Source: JALYTY01 sp964546935
Lineage (GTDB): Bacteria; Vulcanimicrobiota; Vulcanimicrobiia; Vulcanimicrobiales; Vulcanimicrobiaceae
Direction of reading: 5' to 3'
DNA: 17,479 bases
Assembly (NCBI GenBank): GCA_964546935.1
Contig: CAZJLJ010000058.1
Location: 1 to 17,479 of the forward strand
Part shown: positions 6,989 through 14,437 of the stretch, one piece after another
Layout of the letters: the number at the start of each line of letters is the position of its first letter
Position numbering within the stretch: position 1 is the first letter of the stretch
Program-made: the position numbers and the translations under genes
The notes under the pieces: generated by a model
Told to the model about the DNA's origin: nothing
Databases searched by the model: none
Seen by the model: only the letters and a program-made list of their open reading frames with translations

Positions 6989-8779
6989 ATGAACAAGCGC
7001 GTACTTGCTTCAATCATCGCATTAATTTTGGCCTTAGGGGCGATTGCGGGCCTGGTAGGGCACCGCGAACGTGCAAGCGCCCAGCAACAAGTTTCGCTCA
7101 ACGAAATGAGCCAGGATAGTTCTGCATGGGTGATGCCGACGCAGAACTATGCAAACCTTCGTCACAGTGGCCTCAAAGATGTCACGACCGAGAATGCTAA
7201 AGGGCTGAAGGTCGCGTGGATGATGTCCACCGGCGCGACGCGGGGCCACGAGGGCCAACCCCTGGTAATCGGCGATACCCTCTACTTTGAAAGCGCGTAT
7301 CCGAATCATGTCTTCGCGGTTTCACTTGACGACTATCACATCAAGTGGCAATTCACGCCGAAGCAAGACTCGTTTGCAACCTCCGTTGCGTGCTGCGATC
7401 TTGTCAATCGCGGCGTTGCGTATGGCGACAACATGATCATCATGAACGCGCTCGACGGCACTACCTATGCATTAAGTAGCGCCGACGGACACGTTATCTG
7501 GCACGCCAAGAACGCCGATCCCGAGTTGGGTCAAACGGTAACATCGGCTCCATTCGTGATTCCCGATAAGAATCGCGTGATGGTAGGTGTCTCAGGCGGC
7601 GAATTCGGCGTCCGCGGATATCTCACCGCATTCGATCTGCACACCGGCAAGCGTGTATGGCGCGCCTATAGTGAAGGAACCGATCAAGACGTTTTGATCG
7701 CCGCGGCATTCCACGGACCGAAAAATGCCGGCATTAGTACATGGCATGGCGATCAATGGAAAGTCGGCGGCGGCACGACGTGGGGTTGGTATTCGTACGA
7801 CCCGCAACTCGATCTGCTGTATTACGGCACGGGCAATCCCGGAACGTGGAATCCGTCGCAGCGTCCCGGCGACAACAAGTGGTCGATGACGATCTTTGCG
7901 CGTCGTCCATCCGATGGTTCGGCGGTATGGGCATTCCAAATGACACCGCACGACGCGTGGGATTACGACGGCGTCAATGAGATGATTCTTGCCGATATCA
8001 AAGTTCACGATCAACAAGTTCCCGCGCTGGTGCACTTCGATCGCAACGGATTCGCATACGAACTCGACCGGCGCAACGGTAAACTGCTCCTTGCAGAGAA
8101 GTACGATCCGTCGGTGAATTGGGCGTCGCACATCGATATGGCGACGGGCCGTCCCGTCGTGGATTCGCAATACGAGACGAAGCAGGGCACGAACGTGAAG
8201 AACATCTGCCCCGCTGCAATGGGCAACAAAGATCAGCAGCCGGCATCGTTCGATCCGCAAACCGGCTACTTCATCGTTCCTACCAACCACAATTGCATGG
8301 ACTATCAAGCCTTCGCTGTGAAGTACAAGGCTGGATTCCCATACGTCGGTGCAATCGTGAAGATGTATCCGGGCCCAGGCGGATATCGCGGTGCGTTGAT
8401 CGCGTGGGATCCGAATCAAGGCAAGATTGTGTGGAGCGATCACGAGCGCTTCCCGGTGTGGAGCGGCGTGTTGACAACGGACGGTGGAGTCTCGTTCTAC
8501 GGAACGATGGACGGGTATTTCAAAGCCGTCGATACCAAAACCGGCACTGAGCTCTTCTCGCAGAAGATGCCCTCCGGCATTATCGCCAACCCGATCACGT
8601 ATTCGTATAAGGGCAAGCAATACGTGGCGGTGTTAGACGGGGTCGGCGGTTGGGCAGCGCTCGGGCTCGCCGCGGGCTTAACGAATCCAACGGCCGGATT
8701 GGGAGCCGTCAATGCAGCGCTCGATCTGGGCAACTATACGAACCTCGGCGGCGACTTAGTGGTCTTTTCGCTGCAATGA
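6989..8779 (+). CDS. xoxF: XoxF-like PQQ-dependent alcohol (methanol) dehydrogenase, lanthanide type
   Basis: Periplasmic quinoprotein of 596 residues that oxidises a primary alcohol to the aldehyde, with PQQ as cofactor and cytochrome c as electron acceptor. Residues 1-31 are a signal peptide (cleavage near ASA). The eight-bladed propeller carries the family marks: vicinal Cys135-Cys136 (SVACCDLVNRG), metal ligands Glu205 (GGEFGVRG) and Asn283 (GTGNPGTWNP), PQQ-stacking Trp265 (GGTTWGWYSYD), and catalytic Asp325 in HDAWDYDGVNE. Asp327, two residues on, is the extra ligand found in lanthanide-dependent XoxF/ExaF enzymes and replaced by Ala in calcium-dependent MxaF. The C-terminal NPTAGLGAV...NYTNLGGDLVVFSL is also XoxF-like. 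AAGGAG (6974-6979) stands 9 nt before the ATG. The stop overlaps the next start (ATGA). No MxaI gene is present. Methanol is the likely but unproven substrate. Confidence 0.93.
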   Translation: MNKRVLASIIALILALGAIAGLVGHRERASAQQQVSLNEMSQDSSAWVMPTQNYANLRHSGLKDVTTENAKGLKVAWMMSTGATRGHEGQPLVIGDTLYFESAYPNHVFAVSLDDYHIKWQFTPKQDSFATSVACCDLVNRGVAYGDNMIIMNALDGTTYALSSADGHVIWHAKNADPELGQTVTSAPFVIPDKNRVMVGVSGGEFGVRGYLTAFDLHTGKRVWRAYSEGTDQDVLIAAAFHGPKNAGISTWHGDQWKVGGGTTWGWYSYDPQLDLLYYGTGNPGTWNPSQRPGDNKWSMTIFARRPSDGSAVWAFQMTPHDAWDYDGVNEMILADIKVHDQQVPALVHFDRNGFAYELDRRNGKLLLAEKYDPSVNWASHIDMATGRPVVDSQYETKQGTNVKNICPAAMGNKDQQPASFDPQTGYFIVPTNHNCMDYQAFAVKYKAGFPYVGAIVKMYPGPGGYRGALIAWDPNQGKIVWSDHERFPVWSGVLTTDGGVSFYGTMDGYFKAVDTKTGTELFSQKMPSGIIANPITYSYKGKQYVAVLDGVGGWAALGLAAGLTNPTAGLGAVNAALDLGNYTNLGGDLVVFSLQ

Positions 8780-9573
8780 TGCGAAAAATCATAGTGGTGA
8801 GCGCGGCGCTGGTCGCGCTCACCTGCGGTGCGGCATCCGCCGCAGCGCCGCTACGGGTGTGCGCCGATCCGGGCTACATGCCGTATTCGAATCGCGCGGG
8901 GCAAGGCTTCGAAAACAAGATTGCGCAGATCGTAGCCCATGCGTTAGGACGGCCGGTGCAATATGTATGGCAATCGATTCGCGGCGACGGATTCGATGAG
9001 ATGGTGCACAACCAGCTCGACGCCGGCAAATGCGATCTCATCGTCGATGTCCCGTACGCGATGACGACCGTGAAGACGACAAAGCCGTATTACATTTCAT
9101 CGTACGTCTTCATCGTGAAGCGCTCTTCAGACGACATAACGTCGCTCGATTCGCCTGCCTTGCGACAAGCGAAAATTGGATACGAAAGCGACACGCCGGC
9201 GGAAGGCGGGCTCAAATTACGCGCACTCACGATCGGAGCGAAGCACTTCGATACCGCCGATAACGACAACGGTTCGCCCGCAGATATTCTAAATGCGGTC
9301 GAAAAAGGCCAGATCAACGTTGGACTCACGTGGTCGCCCGCGGTCGGATATTTCTTGGCGAAATATCCCGACTTGAAGGCCGTGGTAATCCCTAATTCAC
9401 GCGCCCAAGGAACGCCGGAGCAGTACAGCTTTCCGATGGCGATGGCGACACGTTCGGGCAACGACGCGTTCGCAAACCAGCTCAATCAGGTCATCAGAAC
9501 GCACGAAGACGATCTGCTAAAAGTGCTTCGTGCGTATCACATCAGCTTCTTCGAACCCGGAGGTCCTTCATGA
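8776..9573 (+). CDS. xoxJ: XoxJ/MxaJ-like periplasmic binding protein
   Basis: Quinoprotein-dehydrogenase-associated substrate-binding-like protein of 265 residues. The family resembles ABC-transporter solute-binding proteins but is encoded beside PQQ methanol dehydrogenases and is thought to help activate or assemble them. Residues 1-22 are a signal peptide (MMRKIIVVSAALVALTCGAASA). The mature protein opens with PLRVCADPGYMPYSN and continues with FENKIAQIVAHALGRPVQY, GKCDLIVDVPY, TKPYYISSYVFI and EKGQINVGLTWSPAVGYF, in the order expected of the family. Cys29 and Cys86 may form a disulfide. No permease or ATPase genes are nearby, which fits the accessory role rather than transport. ATG 8776 overlaps the dehydrogenase stop (ATGA); ATG 8779 is an equally coupled alternative. 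The end overlaps the next start by 4 nt. Confidence 0.9.
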   Translation: MMRKIIVVSAALVALTCGAASAAAPLRVCADPGYMPYSNRAGQGFENKIAQIVAHALGRPVQYVWQSIRGDGFDEMVHNQLDAGKCDLIVDVPYAMTTVKTTKPYYISSYVFIVKRSSDDITSLDSPALRQAKIGYESDTPAEGGLKLRALTIGAKHFDTADNDNGSPADILNAVEKGQINVGLTWSPAVGYFLAKYPDLKAVVIPNSRAQGTPEQYSFPMAMATRSGNDAFANQLNQVIRTHEDDLLKVLRAYHISFFEPGGPS

Positions 9574-10034
9574 GCACCCAAGGTGCAGATACCCGACAAA
9601 AAATGATTCCGACTCTCAGTTCATCGACCGCCGGTCCGCTAGGCGCGATTCATCTGCCGCGCCTCTGGCTGAAACTCACGACCGCAAGCATGGGAAAACT
9701 GCCGGATGACTATGACGAGTGCGGGCCGGGATTCGATGCAATGACGCTTGCCGATCTCAATCTCGACAAGCAGAAAACGATAGATTACGTAAGAAAGAAC
9801 AGACCGACGTACTTGCAATTCGAGGAGTGGGTGATCCAGCAGAACGGCGGTTCCATTTCGCCCGATACCATTCGTAAACATAATGAGAACGTTCGCGCGT
9901 TCAATCACGACGATGCAAAAGCTGCGAAGATGCGCCAGGCCTCAGGACTGAAAGACGAAACGATTAAAGACGCCGTTACGTTGAATACACTTGAAGATCT
10001 AGACGATATCCATCGTCAAGTGTATGGAGGCTAA
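9570..10034 (+). CDS. DUF5069 family protein in dehydrogenase operon
   Basis: Cytoplasmic protein of 154 residues without a signal peptide or membrane segment. The pattern LGAIHLPRLWLK (25-35), GKLPDDYDECGPGFD (42-56) and the later acidic and charged helices match the DUF5069 family, whose function is unknown to me. The ATG overlaps the stop of the XoxJ-like gene as ATGA, so it is translated with the dehydrogenase genes. It separates the binding protein from the cytochrome, an order I do not know from classical xoxFJG clusters. Because it stays in the cytoplasm while its neighbours are exported, it may act on the downstream aldehyde or formate side or in regulation; that is speculation. Confidence 0.78.
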   Translation: MSTQGADTRQKMIPTLSSSTAGPLGAIHLPRLWLKLTTASMGKLPDDYDECGPGFDAMTLADLNLDKQKTIDYVRKNRPTYLQFEEWVIQQNGGSISPDTIRKHNENVRAFNHDDAKAAKMRQASGLKDETIKDAVTLNTLEDLDDIHRQVYGG

Positions 10035-10042
10035 CGGGTTTA

Positions 10043-10465
10043 GTGAAAAAATTTGCAGCGTTCTGCGCGGTTGCGGCCCTGGTGGCGGCGGCGGCGCTTT
10101 CAACGGGGCACTCCCACGCAGCGACTGCACCGATTGGTTTTACGGCAGCGCAAGTACAGGCCGGGGCAAAATTATTTGCCACAAACTGCTCTACGTGTCA
10201 TGGTAGCCAGCTCGAGGGCGGCGCCGGTCCGGCACTTACGGGTCCAAACTTCAAAACACTCAATAACAAAGTCCACGCGAGTGTGGGCGACATCTTCACG
10301 TATATGACGACGAACATGCCGCTGAACGCACCGGGCACGCTCTCGCACGACACCTACGTGAAGATCCTCGCGTACATCCTAAGCAAGAACGGCTATCAAA
10401 GCAGCGGCGCACCCCTTTCGTACAAAAAGGCGTTGTCTTCAAAGGCGCCCATTGTCAGGGAGTGA
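10043..10465 (+). CDS. Periplasmic class I c-type cytochrome, likely XoxG-like electron acceptor
   Basis: Small exported cytochrome c of 140 residues. Residues 1-26 are a signal peptide (KKFAAFCAVAALVAAAALS..., cleavage near SHA). One haem-binding motif CSTCH (Cys49, Cys52, His53) is present. Met92 in TNMPLNAPGTLS is the probable distal haem ligand, and the helix YVKILAYILSKNGY is typical of the C-terminal helix of class I cytochromes. In this position it most likely accepts electrons from the PQQ dehydrogenase and passes them to a terminal oxidase, as XoxG does. The GTG start follows GGAGG (10026-10030) at a long 12-nt spacing; no closer ATG exists in frame. A specific XoxG assignment rests on context, since the protein is short. 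Confidence 0.88.
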   Translation: MKKFAAFCAVAALVAAAALSTGHSHAATAPIGFTAAQVQAGAKLFATNCSTCHGSQLEGGAGPALTGPNFKTLNNKVHASVGDIFTYMTTNMPLNAPGTLSHDTYVKILAYILSKNGYQSSGAPLSYKKALSSKAPIVRE

Positions 10466-10471
10466 CGGTTC

Positions 10472-10927
10472 GTGAAGCCCATGTGCGCGTTCGCTCTCGC
10501 GGCGGCCATGCTATCGACGATGGCGGCCGCCGCGGCTGCGCCGTTGCGCGTTGTGGTGCTTCCCTTTACCGCTCATTCCTTGGGAATGAACGACGAAGTG
10601 CTCGCGACCCGTGCGCAGCTTAATGGACTAGAGAGAGCGTTCGTAGCAAATCTTCGCGAGCGGGGCATCGATGCGATCGAGGCCTCAGGCAACTGTGCCG
10701 CGGAAGACGAAGAGTGCTATCGCAGCGCGGCGCGCTCCGCCGGCGCGAAGATTGCGGTTTCCGCGGCGGTTACTCGATATATGGCGCTCATTTGGGGCGT
10801 CGATGTAGCTGTTCACGGCACAAGCGCTTCGTCGGGCACGTTGCGTAATGAATATAAGGGCGACTACGATGCGCTGCTGCGAACGATGCCCGAAATTGCC
10901 TCGCAAGTAAAGCGTTCACTCCTATGA
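10472..10927 (+). CDS. Secreted DUF2380/DUF3280-like protein
   Basis: Exported protein of 151 residues with a signal peptide (residues 1-23, cleavage in the Ala run). The mature part begins APLRVVVLPFTAHS and continues with LERAFVANLRERGIDAIEASG, a pair of cysteines (Cys75 and Cys82 in NCAAEDEECYRSAARSAGAKIAVSAAV) and an amphipathic tail. This order of strand, helix, Cys pair and 'AGAK' strand resembles DUF2380/DUF3280 proteins, some of which I associate with methanol-oxidation loci. No enzyme motif is seen. GTG 10472 is supported by CAGGGAG (10456-10462) 9 nt upstream. The stop overlaps the start of the next gene (ATGA). A role in maturation or stability of the periplasmic dehydrogenase is an inference from position. 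Confidence 0.72.
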   Translation: MKPMCAFALAAAMLSTMAAAAAAPLRVVVLPFTAHSLGMNDEVLATRAQLNGLERAFVANLRERGIDAIEASGNCAAEDEECYRSAARSAGAKIAVSAAVTRYMALIWGVDVAVHGTSASSGTLRNEYKGDYDALLRTMPEIASQVKRSLL

Positions 10928-11310
10928 GCGAAGACGGCGAAGCCGGTACCGGCACGCATGCGCACTATCAGGAAAGCAGCGATCTGAAGCTGCTGGGCGA
11001 TTTGGCGCAACTCGCGAGACCCGAGTTCGAGGGTTTTCTCGGGTTGAACAATGCGCTCGCACGCCGGAACGGGCGCATTCCACTGAAGTACCGCGAACTG
11101 ATGGCTATTGCCGTTGCCTGTGCGACGCAGTGTCCGTATTGCCTCGATCTGCATACGACGAATGCAAAAAAAGCCGGCGCGACGCGCGAGGAAGTGGCCG
11201 AGGCTGTATTAGTCGCTGCTGCAGTGCGTGCGGATGCCGCCGTTACGCATGGAACCCTTGCGCTAAAGCTTTTCGATTCAGCGCCCCACCCCGCCCACGC
11301 CGACGGTTAA
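10924..11310 (+). CDS. AhpD-like / carboxymuconolactone decarboxylase family protein
   Basis: Cytoplasmic all-helical protein of 128 residues. The motif E-x11-C-x2-C-x3-H is intact (Glu58, Cys70, Cys73, His77, around ELMAIAVAC and CPYCLDLH). This is the catalytic set of AhpD-type thiol peroxidase-like proteins and not the decarboxylase active site. The helix ATREEVAEAVLVAAAVRADAAVTHG is the usual family helix. Such proteins reduce peroxides or act as disulfide-exchange partners. It is the last gene of the dehydrogenase operon, with its ATG overlapping the previous stop. Protection against peroxide or aldehyde stress created by alcohol oxidation would make sense but is not shown. Its stop TAA shares bases with the stop of the convergent STAS gene. 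Confidence 0.85.
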   Translation: MSEDGEAGTGTHAHYQESSDLKLLGDLAQLARPEFEGFLGLNNALARRNGRIPLKYRELMAIAVACATQCPYCLDLHTTNAKKAGATREEVAEAVLVAAAVRADAAVTHGTLALKLFDSAPHPAHADG

Positions 11311-11663
11311 ACAGACGACGCCTCGTCGATGCTCTCGTAGAGGTCGAAGTAATCGTCCAGGCTCGCCAAGCGGAAGAGTTTCGCGGCGCGACCACTCGAA
11401 GGCGCAACGATACGCGGAGCATCAAGTCCGTTGCGCGTTTTCACAAAAGCGACAAGCTCGCGAATCATTGTGCTGTCCATATACTGAACGTGCGACAGGT
11501 CTACGATTAGCGGATCGATCCCTCGCGCGCGTTCCATGATAGTACGGATCTCGCTTTGACGGGACAAATCCCATTCACCAACGAGCGTTACGGTCGCGAT
11601 ATCACGTGCAGCATCCACAGGGAAGTTAACGGCAGTTTCCGACCAAAAGATGCGGTACTCCAA
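11307..11663 (-). CDS. STAS-domain protein (anti-sigma-factor-antagonist-like)
   Basis: Single STAS domain of about 118 residues, related to SpoIIAA/RsbV. Visible features are the first strand NFPVDAARDIATVTLVGEWDLS, the phosphorylation loop IVDLSHVQYMDSTMIREL with the conserved Ser (about residue 64), and the final APSSGRAAKLFRLASLDDYFDLYES. Such proteins bind a serine-kinase anti-sigma factor and are switched by phosphorylation of that Ser. No kinase or phosphatase is encoded nearby. The start is uncertain. TTG 11663 keeps the first beta strand but has no Shine-Dalgarno and lies inside a 16-bp palindrome; a GTG further in would cut the first strand. It follows the receptor gene by 13 nt on the same strand. 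The end overlaps the stop of the convergent AhpD-like gene. Confidence 0.8.
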   Translation of the reverse strand: MEYRIFWSETAVNFPVDAARDIATVTLVGEWDLSRQSEIRTIMERARGIDPLIVDLSHVQYMDSTMIRELVAFVKTRNGLDAPRIVAPSSGRAAKLFRLASLDDYFDLYESIDEASSV

Positions 11664-11673
11664 TATATTGGAG
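11658..11673. repeat. Perfect 16-bp palindrome CTCCAATATATTGGAG
   Basis: The palindrome spans the 13-bp space between the receptor stop (11679-11677) and the inferred STAS start. It could be an operator for an internal promoter or an RNA hairpin controlling STAS translation, since the GGAG on the minus strand would be paired in the hairpin. The symmetry is seen directly; the function is open. Confidence 0.45.
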
Positions 11674-11676
11674 GTA

Positions 11677-14406
11677 TTACAACTGCCACGCGGCCCGTAG
11701 CGTAAGGGTGCGTGCAAGGGGATAAGAGGACGGCACGTAGCCCGCGGTGCCGTAATTCCATGGAAGAACCTGCTGTACGCCGTTGTTTGTGGGCACACCG
11801 TTGCCAAGCATGTAAGGGCTTGAACCCGCAATTTGTTTTTGATACCACGCCGCGTACGCCGCATTGCCGCCGGTGTAGCCGGGCGGGCCGATCAAATACG
11901 GATTGCTTTGCCACTCCGTCGGCGCAGCATTGCCGAACAGATTGGCCACGTCGAGAATTAAGCCGAAATGGGGACTAACGTCGAATCGTGCATCGATAGA
12001 AACGAGCGTTTTCGGCGGAGAGCGCAGCGTATTCGGATCGGCGCCCTCGGCCGTGCCGAGCGAGCCGATGTACGGGTTCGAACTTGCATCGTACGGCAGC
12101 GACGGATCGCGTAAGAAGTAGTAATTGTATCCCGGATTTACGTTGTTGTCGTTGTTAACTCGCAGCGGCTTTCCGGATGCATCGAAGATCCATACCTTCG
12201 TGCCGGCGCCGTATGGATAGCCGCTTTCGTACGAGATGGAAGGCGTGATCCGCAGACGCGGCGACAAATGAAAATCGTACCCGAGCGATGCCTCGAAATC
12301 CGGCACATAACCTATCGGAAAAAGATGTCCCGCGGCAGCAGCAGGCGCGTTCAGCTCGTTGTACGCAAACTGCGACGCGCTCGAGGAGAGCGCATGAATG
12401 TAGTTAGCGTTGAACGTGATTGGACCGCGCTGCAGCCAAAACTCCAACCCGTGCGCACGCAGTGTGCCCGCGTTCGTCGGTACGCCTAGCCCATTCGGCG
12501 TTACACCGTTCGCGATGGCCTGCCGGAAGTTGTAGGGCAAAACATCGATGCGGTTCATTTCACGCTGCGCAAAGTATGTTAAACGAGCTCGGGTTGCACC
12601 TGTTCTCTCGATCGCATAAGTGAAGAAGTCACCGGTTTCGGGCAGCAACTGTACAAACGGCGCGCGGTTACCGTTTGGATCCACGTTCGCAGAATCCGTG
12701 CGATCGACTTCCAGTCCTTTAGGCGGCACCGTCGTGTGGTCGTAGGTGGCACGGAACGCGTACACCTCGCCGAATCTATAAGCGAAGGCGAGATGCGGAT
12801 CCAGCGCTCCTATATCGTACGGTGCGCCGTCGCTTGGAACGATCCGTGCGTGGATCGCGCGCAGCGTCGCTGCAACGTTGAAGTTGCGCGTTATGCTGTA
12901 CGTGTCGCCGAGATAGGCGAGCCACGTAATAATCGTCGGGTTCGACGTAACGGTTTCATCTGCGGTCGGCACCAGTTGGTAAAGCCACGTCGTAGCCGTG
13001 CGATAATCGGCGCCATAGTAAACGTTGTGACGCGCGCCGGCGTCGGCTTGCACGTCGATCCCAATGCCCGTTAGCCGTCCGCCCTGGCGTTGGTAAAGCG
13101 AAATGGGGCCATTTGGAAAAGAATTATCGTCCCAAAACGGCCCGTTGGCCCCCGCGCCGAATTGCGATTGATAGATCTGTCCACGCAATAGTGAATTGGC
13201 CGACGAGCGCGTCCATTGCGCTTTCAAGACATCGTAGGTGCCGCGGACCATCGAGGGCGTGTCGACCTGCGCATTTGGCGGCTGTCCTCCGGGAAATTGT
13301 GTTTGCGCGCCGTTTAGAAAGCCGTATGTTTCGCCGGTAAACGGTGTGCCGTATTGGTTGTACGTCGCTTCGCCGACAAGCGCGACCAACGCCAGGTCAT
13401 CGGATGGCCGGATACGGTAGTGCACGTTTCCCGCCAGAGACCATTGCGCCCGCGTCGAAAGTGCCAAGCCATATGTTCCCGCTTCCGCGGGATAAAACGA
13501 ATGGCCGTCGCCATACAAAAAATCCTCGCTTCCAACGGTGCCCCCGAAAGCGTAACGCCAGCGCAAATCGGGTGTTGCCCAAAGCGCTCGCATCTGCACC
13601 TCGCGATGGCCGACTCCCAGCCCGGAGACAGTTTGAAGCTGTACCTGCGCGGGATGCGTGCCGGTCAGCGGAATTTGATTGATCACCCCGCCAAGCGCGT
13701 TATCCGATTGCGTGGTAAAACCGGCGAGCGTAACAGTCGTTTCTCCGACGCCCGTGGTCGCAAGCTGTGCACCCACAACGTTACCGCCCGGTTCCGCAAC
13801 AAGCCCTTGCGGAACCGGAATTGAGTCGTACGTAAAAACGGCGTCGTCGATTTTTCCGCCGCGAACGATTGCGTTTGCAAATGGATCCTGATCAACGCCG
13901 GGAACGGACGCGATCGCGCCTTGAACCGTGCCGCGACTGTACGCGCCGAGTCCGGAACTGCTCGCTGCCGGTACTTGCGCACGAGCCGTCGCACCGGAAA
14001 CCGTGAATTGATCCGAAGTTGCGCCGGGGACGAACGCCCGCACTTGTGCGCGAACCGTCGCGATCGTTTGCAACGACGCGGCCAATCGAAATGCGACTAT
14101 TTGTCGCTGGCCGGCTGAGACAGTCAGGCCGGGTTGCGAAAGCGGTTCGTGACCTGCAGCTACTGCCGAAACAACATAGGTATCGGGCGGAACGCCGTGC
14201 ATTGAGAAGCGCCCATTTGCATCGCTTGTTGTAGTAAAGCGCGCTGACGGTGATTGTGCTTCAATGCGTGCGCCGGCGATTGCGCGCCCGTCTTCGTCGG
14301 AAACTGTTCCCGAAATCGTTCCGGTGGTGGCTTCGGCCGCGAAAACGCTCCACGGTACAAGTAGCGCTAACGCAAACACCAGCAACGGCGTGAGAAGACG
14401 GGTCAC
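11677..14406 (-). CDS. Large Oar-like TonB-dependent receptor with carboxypeptidase-regulatory domain
   Basis: Outer-membrane receptor of 909 residues. Residues 1-23 are a signal peptide. Residues 28-108 form a carboxypeptidase-regulatory-like Ig domain (GTISGTVSDEDGRAIAGARIEA, DANGRFSMHGVPPDTYVV). Residues about 115-260 form the plug (GTVQGAIASVPGVDQDPF, AIVRGGKIDDAVFTYDSIPV). The rest is a large barrel ending in the aromatic-rich strand ARTLTLRAAWQL. This architecture is that of Oar-type receptors, which often handle large or polymeric ligands such as peptides or glycans rather than metal chelates. Translation appears to begin at GTG 14406 without a clear Shine-Dalgarno, 31 nt after the stop of the Rossmann-protein gene, so the two may be one operon. 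The STAS gene follows after 13 nt. The ligand is unknown. Confidence 0.92.
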   Translation of the reverse strand: MTRLLTPLLVFALALLVPWSVFAAEATTGTISGTVSDEDGRAIAGARIEAQSPSARFTTTSDANGRFSMHGVPPDTYVVSAVAAGHEPLSQPGLTVSAGQRQIVAFRLAASLQTIATVRAQVRAFVPGATSDQFTVSGATARAQVPAASSSGLGAYSRGTVQGAIASVPGVDQDPFANAIVRGGKIDDAVFTYDSIPVPQGLVAEPGGNVVGAQLATTGVGETTVTLAGFTTQSDNALGGVINQIPLTGTHPAQVQLQTVSGLGVGHREVQMRALWATPDLRWRYAFGGTVGSEDFLYGDGHSFYPAEAGTYGLALSTRAQWSLAGNVHYRIRPSDDLALVALVGEATYNQYGTPFTGETYGFLNGAQTQFPGGQPPNAQVDTPSMVRGTYDVLKAQWTRSSANSLLRGQIYQSQFGAGANGPFWDDNSFPNGPISLYQRQGGRLTGIGIDVQADAGARHNVYYGADYRTATTWLYQLVPTADETVTSNPTIITWLAYLGDTYSITRNFNVAATLRAIHARIVPSDGAPYDIGALDPHLAFAYRFGEVYAFRATYDHTTVPPKGLEVDRTDSANVDPNGNRAPFVQLLPETGDFFTYAIERTGATRARLTYFAQREMNRIDVLPYNFRQAIANGVTPNGLGVPTNAGTLRAHGLEFWLQRGPITFNANYIHALSSSASQFAYNELNAPAAAAGHLFPIGYVPDFEASLGYDFHLSPRLRITPSISYESGYPYGAGTKVWIFDASGKPLRVNNDNNVNPGYNYYFLRDPSLPYDASSNPYIGSLGTAEGADPNTLRSPPKTLVSIDARFDVSPHFGLILDVANLFGNAAPTEWQSNPYLIGPPGYTGGNAAYAAWYQKQIAGSSPYMLGNGVPTNNGVQQVLPWNYGTAGYVPSSYPLARTLTLRAAWQL

Positions 14407-14437
14407 GCCGTATACTTAGCCGCCGAAGCGTGGTTTC

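Noticed and set aside
7592..8620. Open frame of 342 codons antisense to the PQQ dehydrogenase
   Set aside because: No recognisable motifs, and it lies wholly inside a well-supported gene; a shadow frame.
8650..8775. Upstream extension of the XoxJ-like protein
   Set aside because: The extension lies inside the dehydrogenase gene and has no signal peptide. The coupled ATG at 8776 starts a clean signal sequence.
6989..8779. Calcium-dependent MxaF-type methanol dehydrogenase
   Set aside because: The residue two after the catalytic Asp is Asp (DYDG) rather than Ala, and no small-subunit mxaI gene is present.
8776..9573. Binding protein as part of an amino-acid ABC transporter
   Set aside because: No permease or ATPase gene is adjacent, and the motifs and position fit the quinoprotein-associated XoxJ/MxaJ group.
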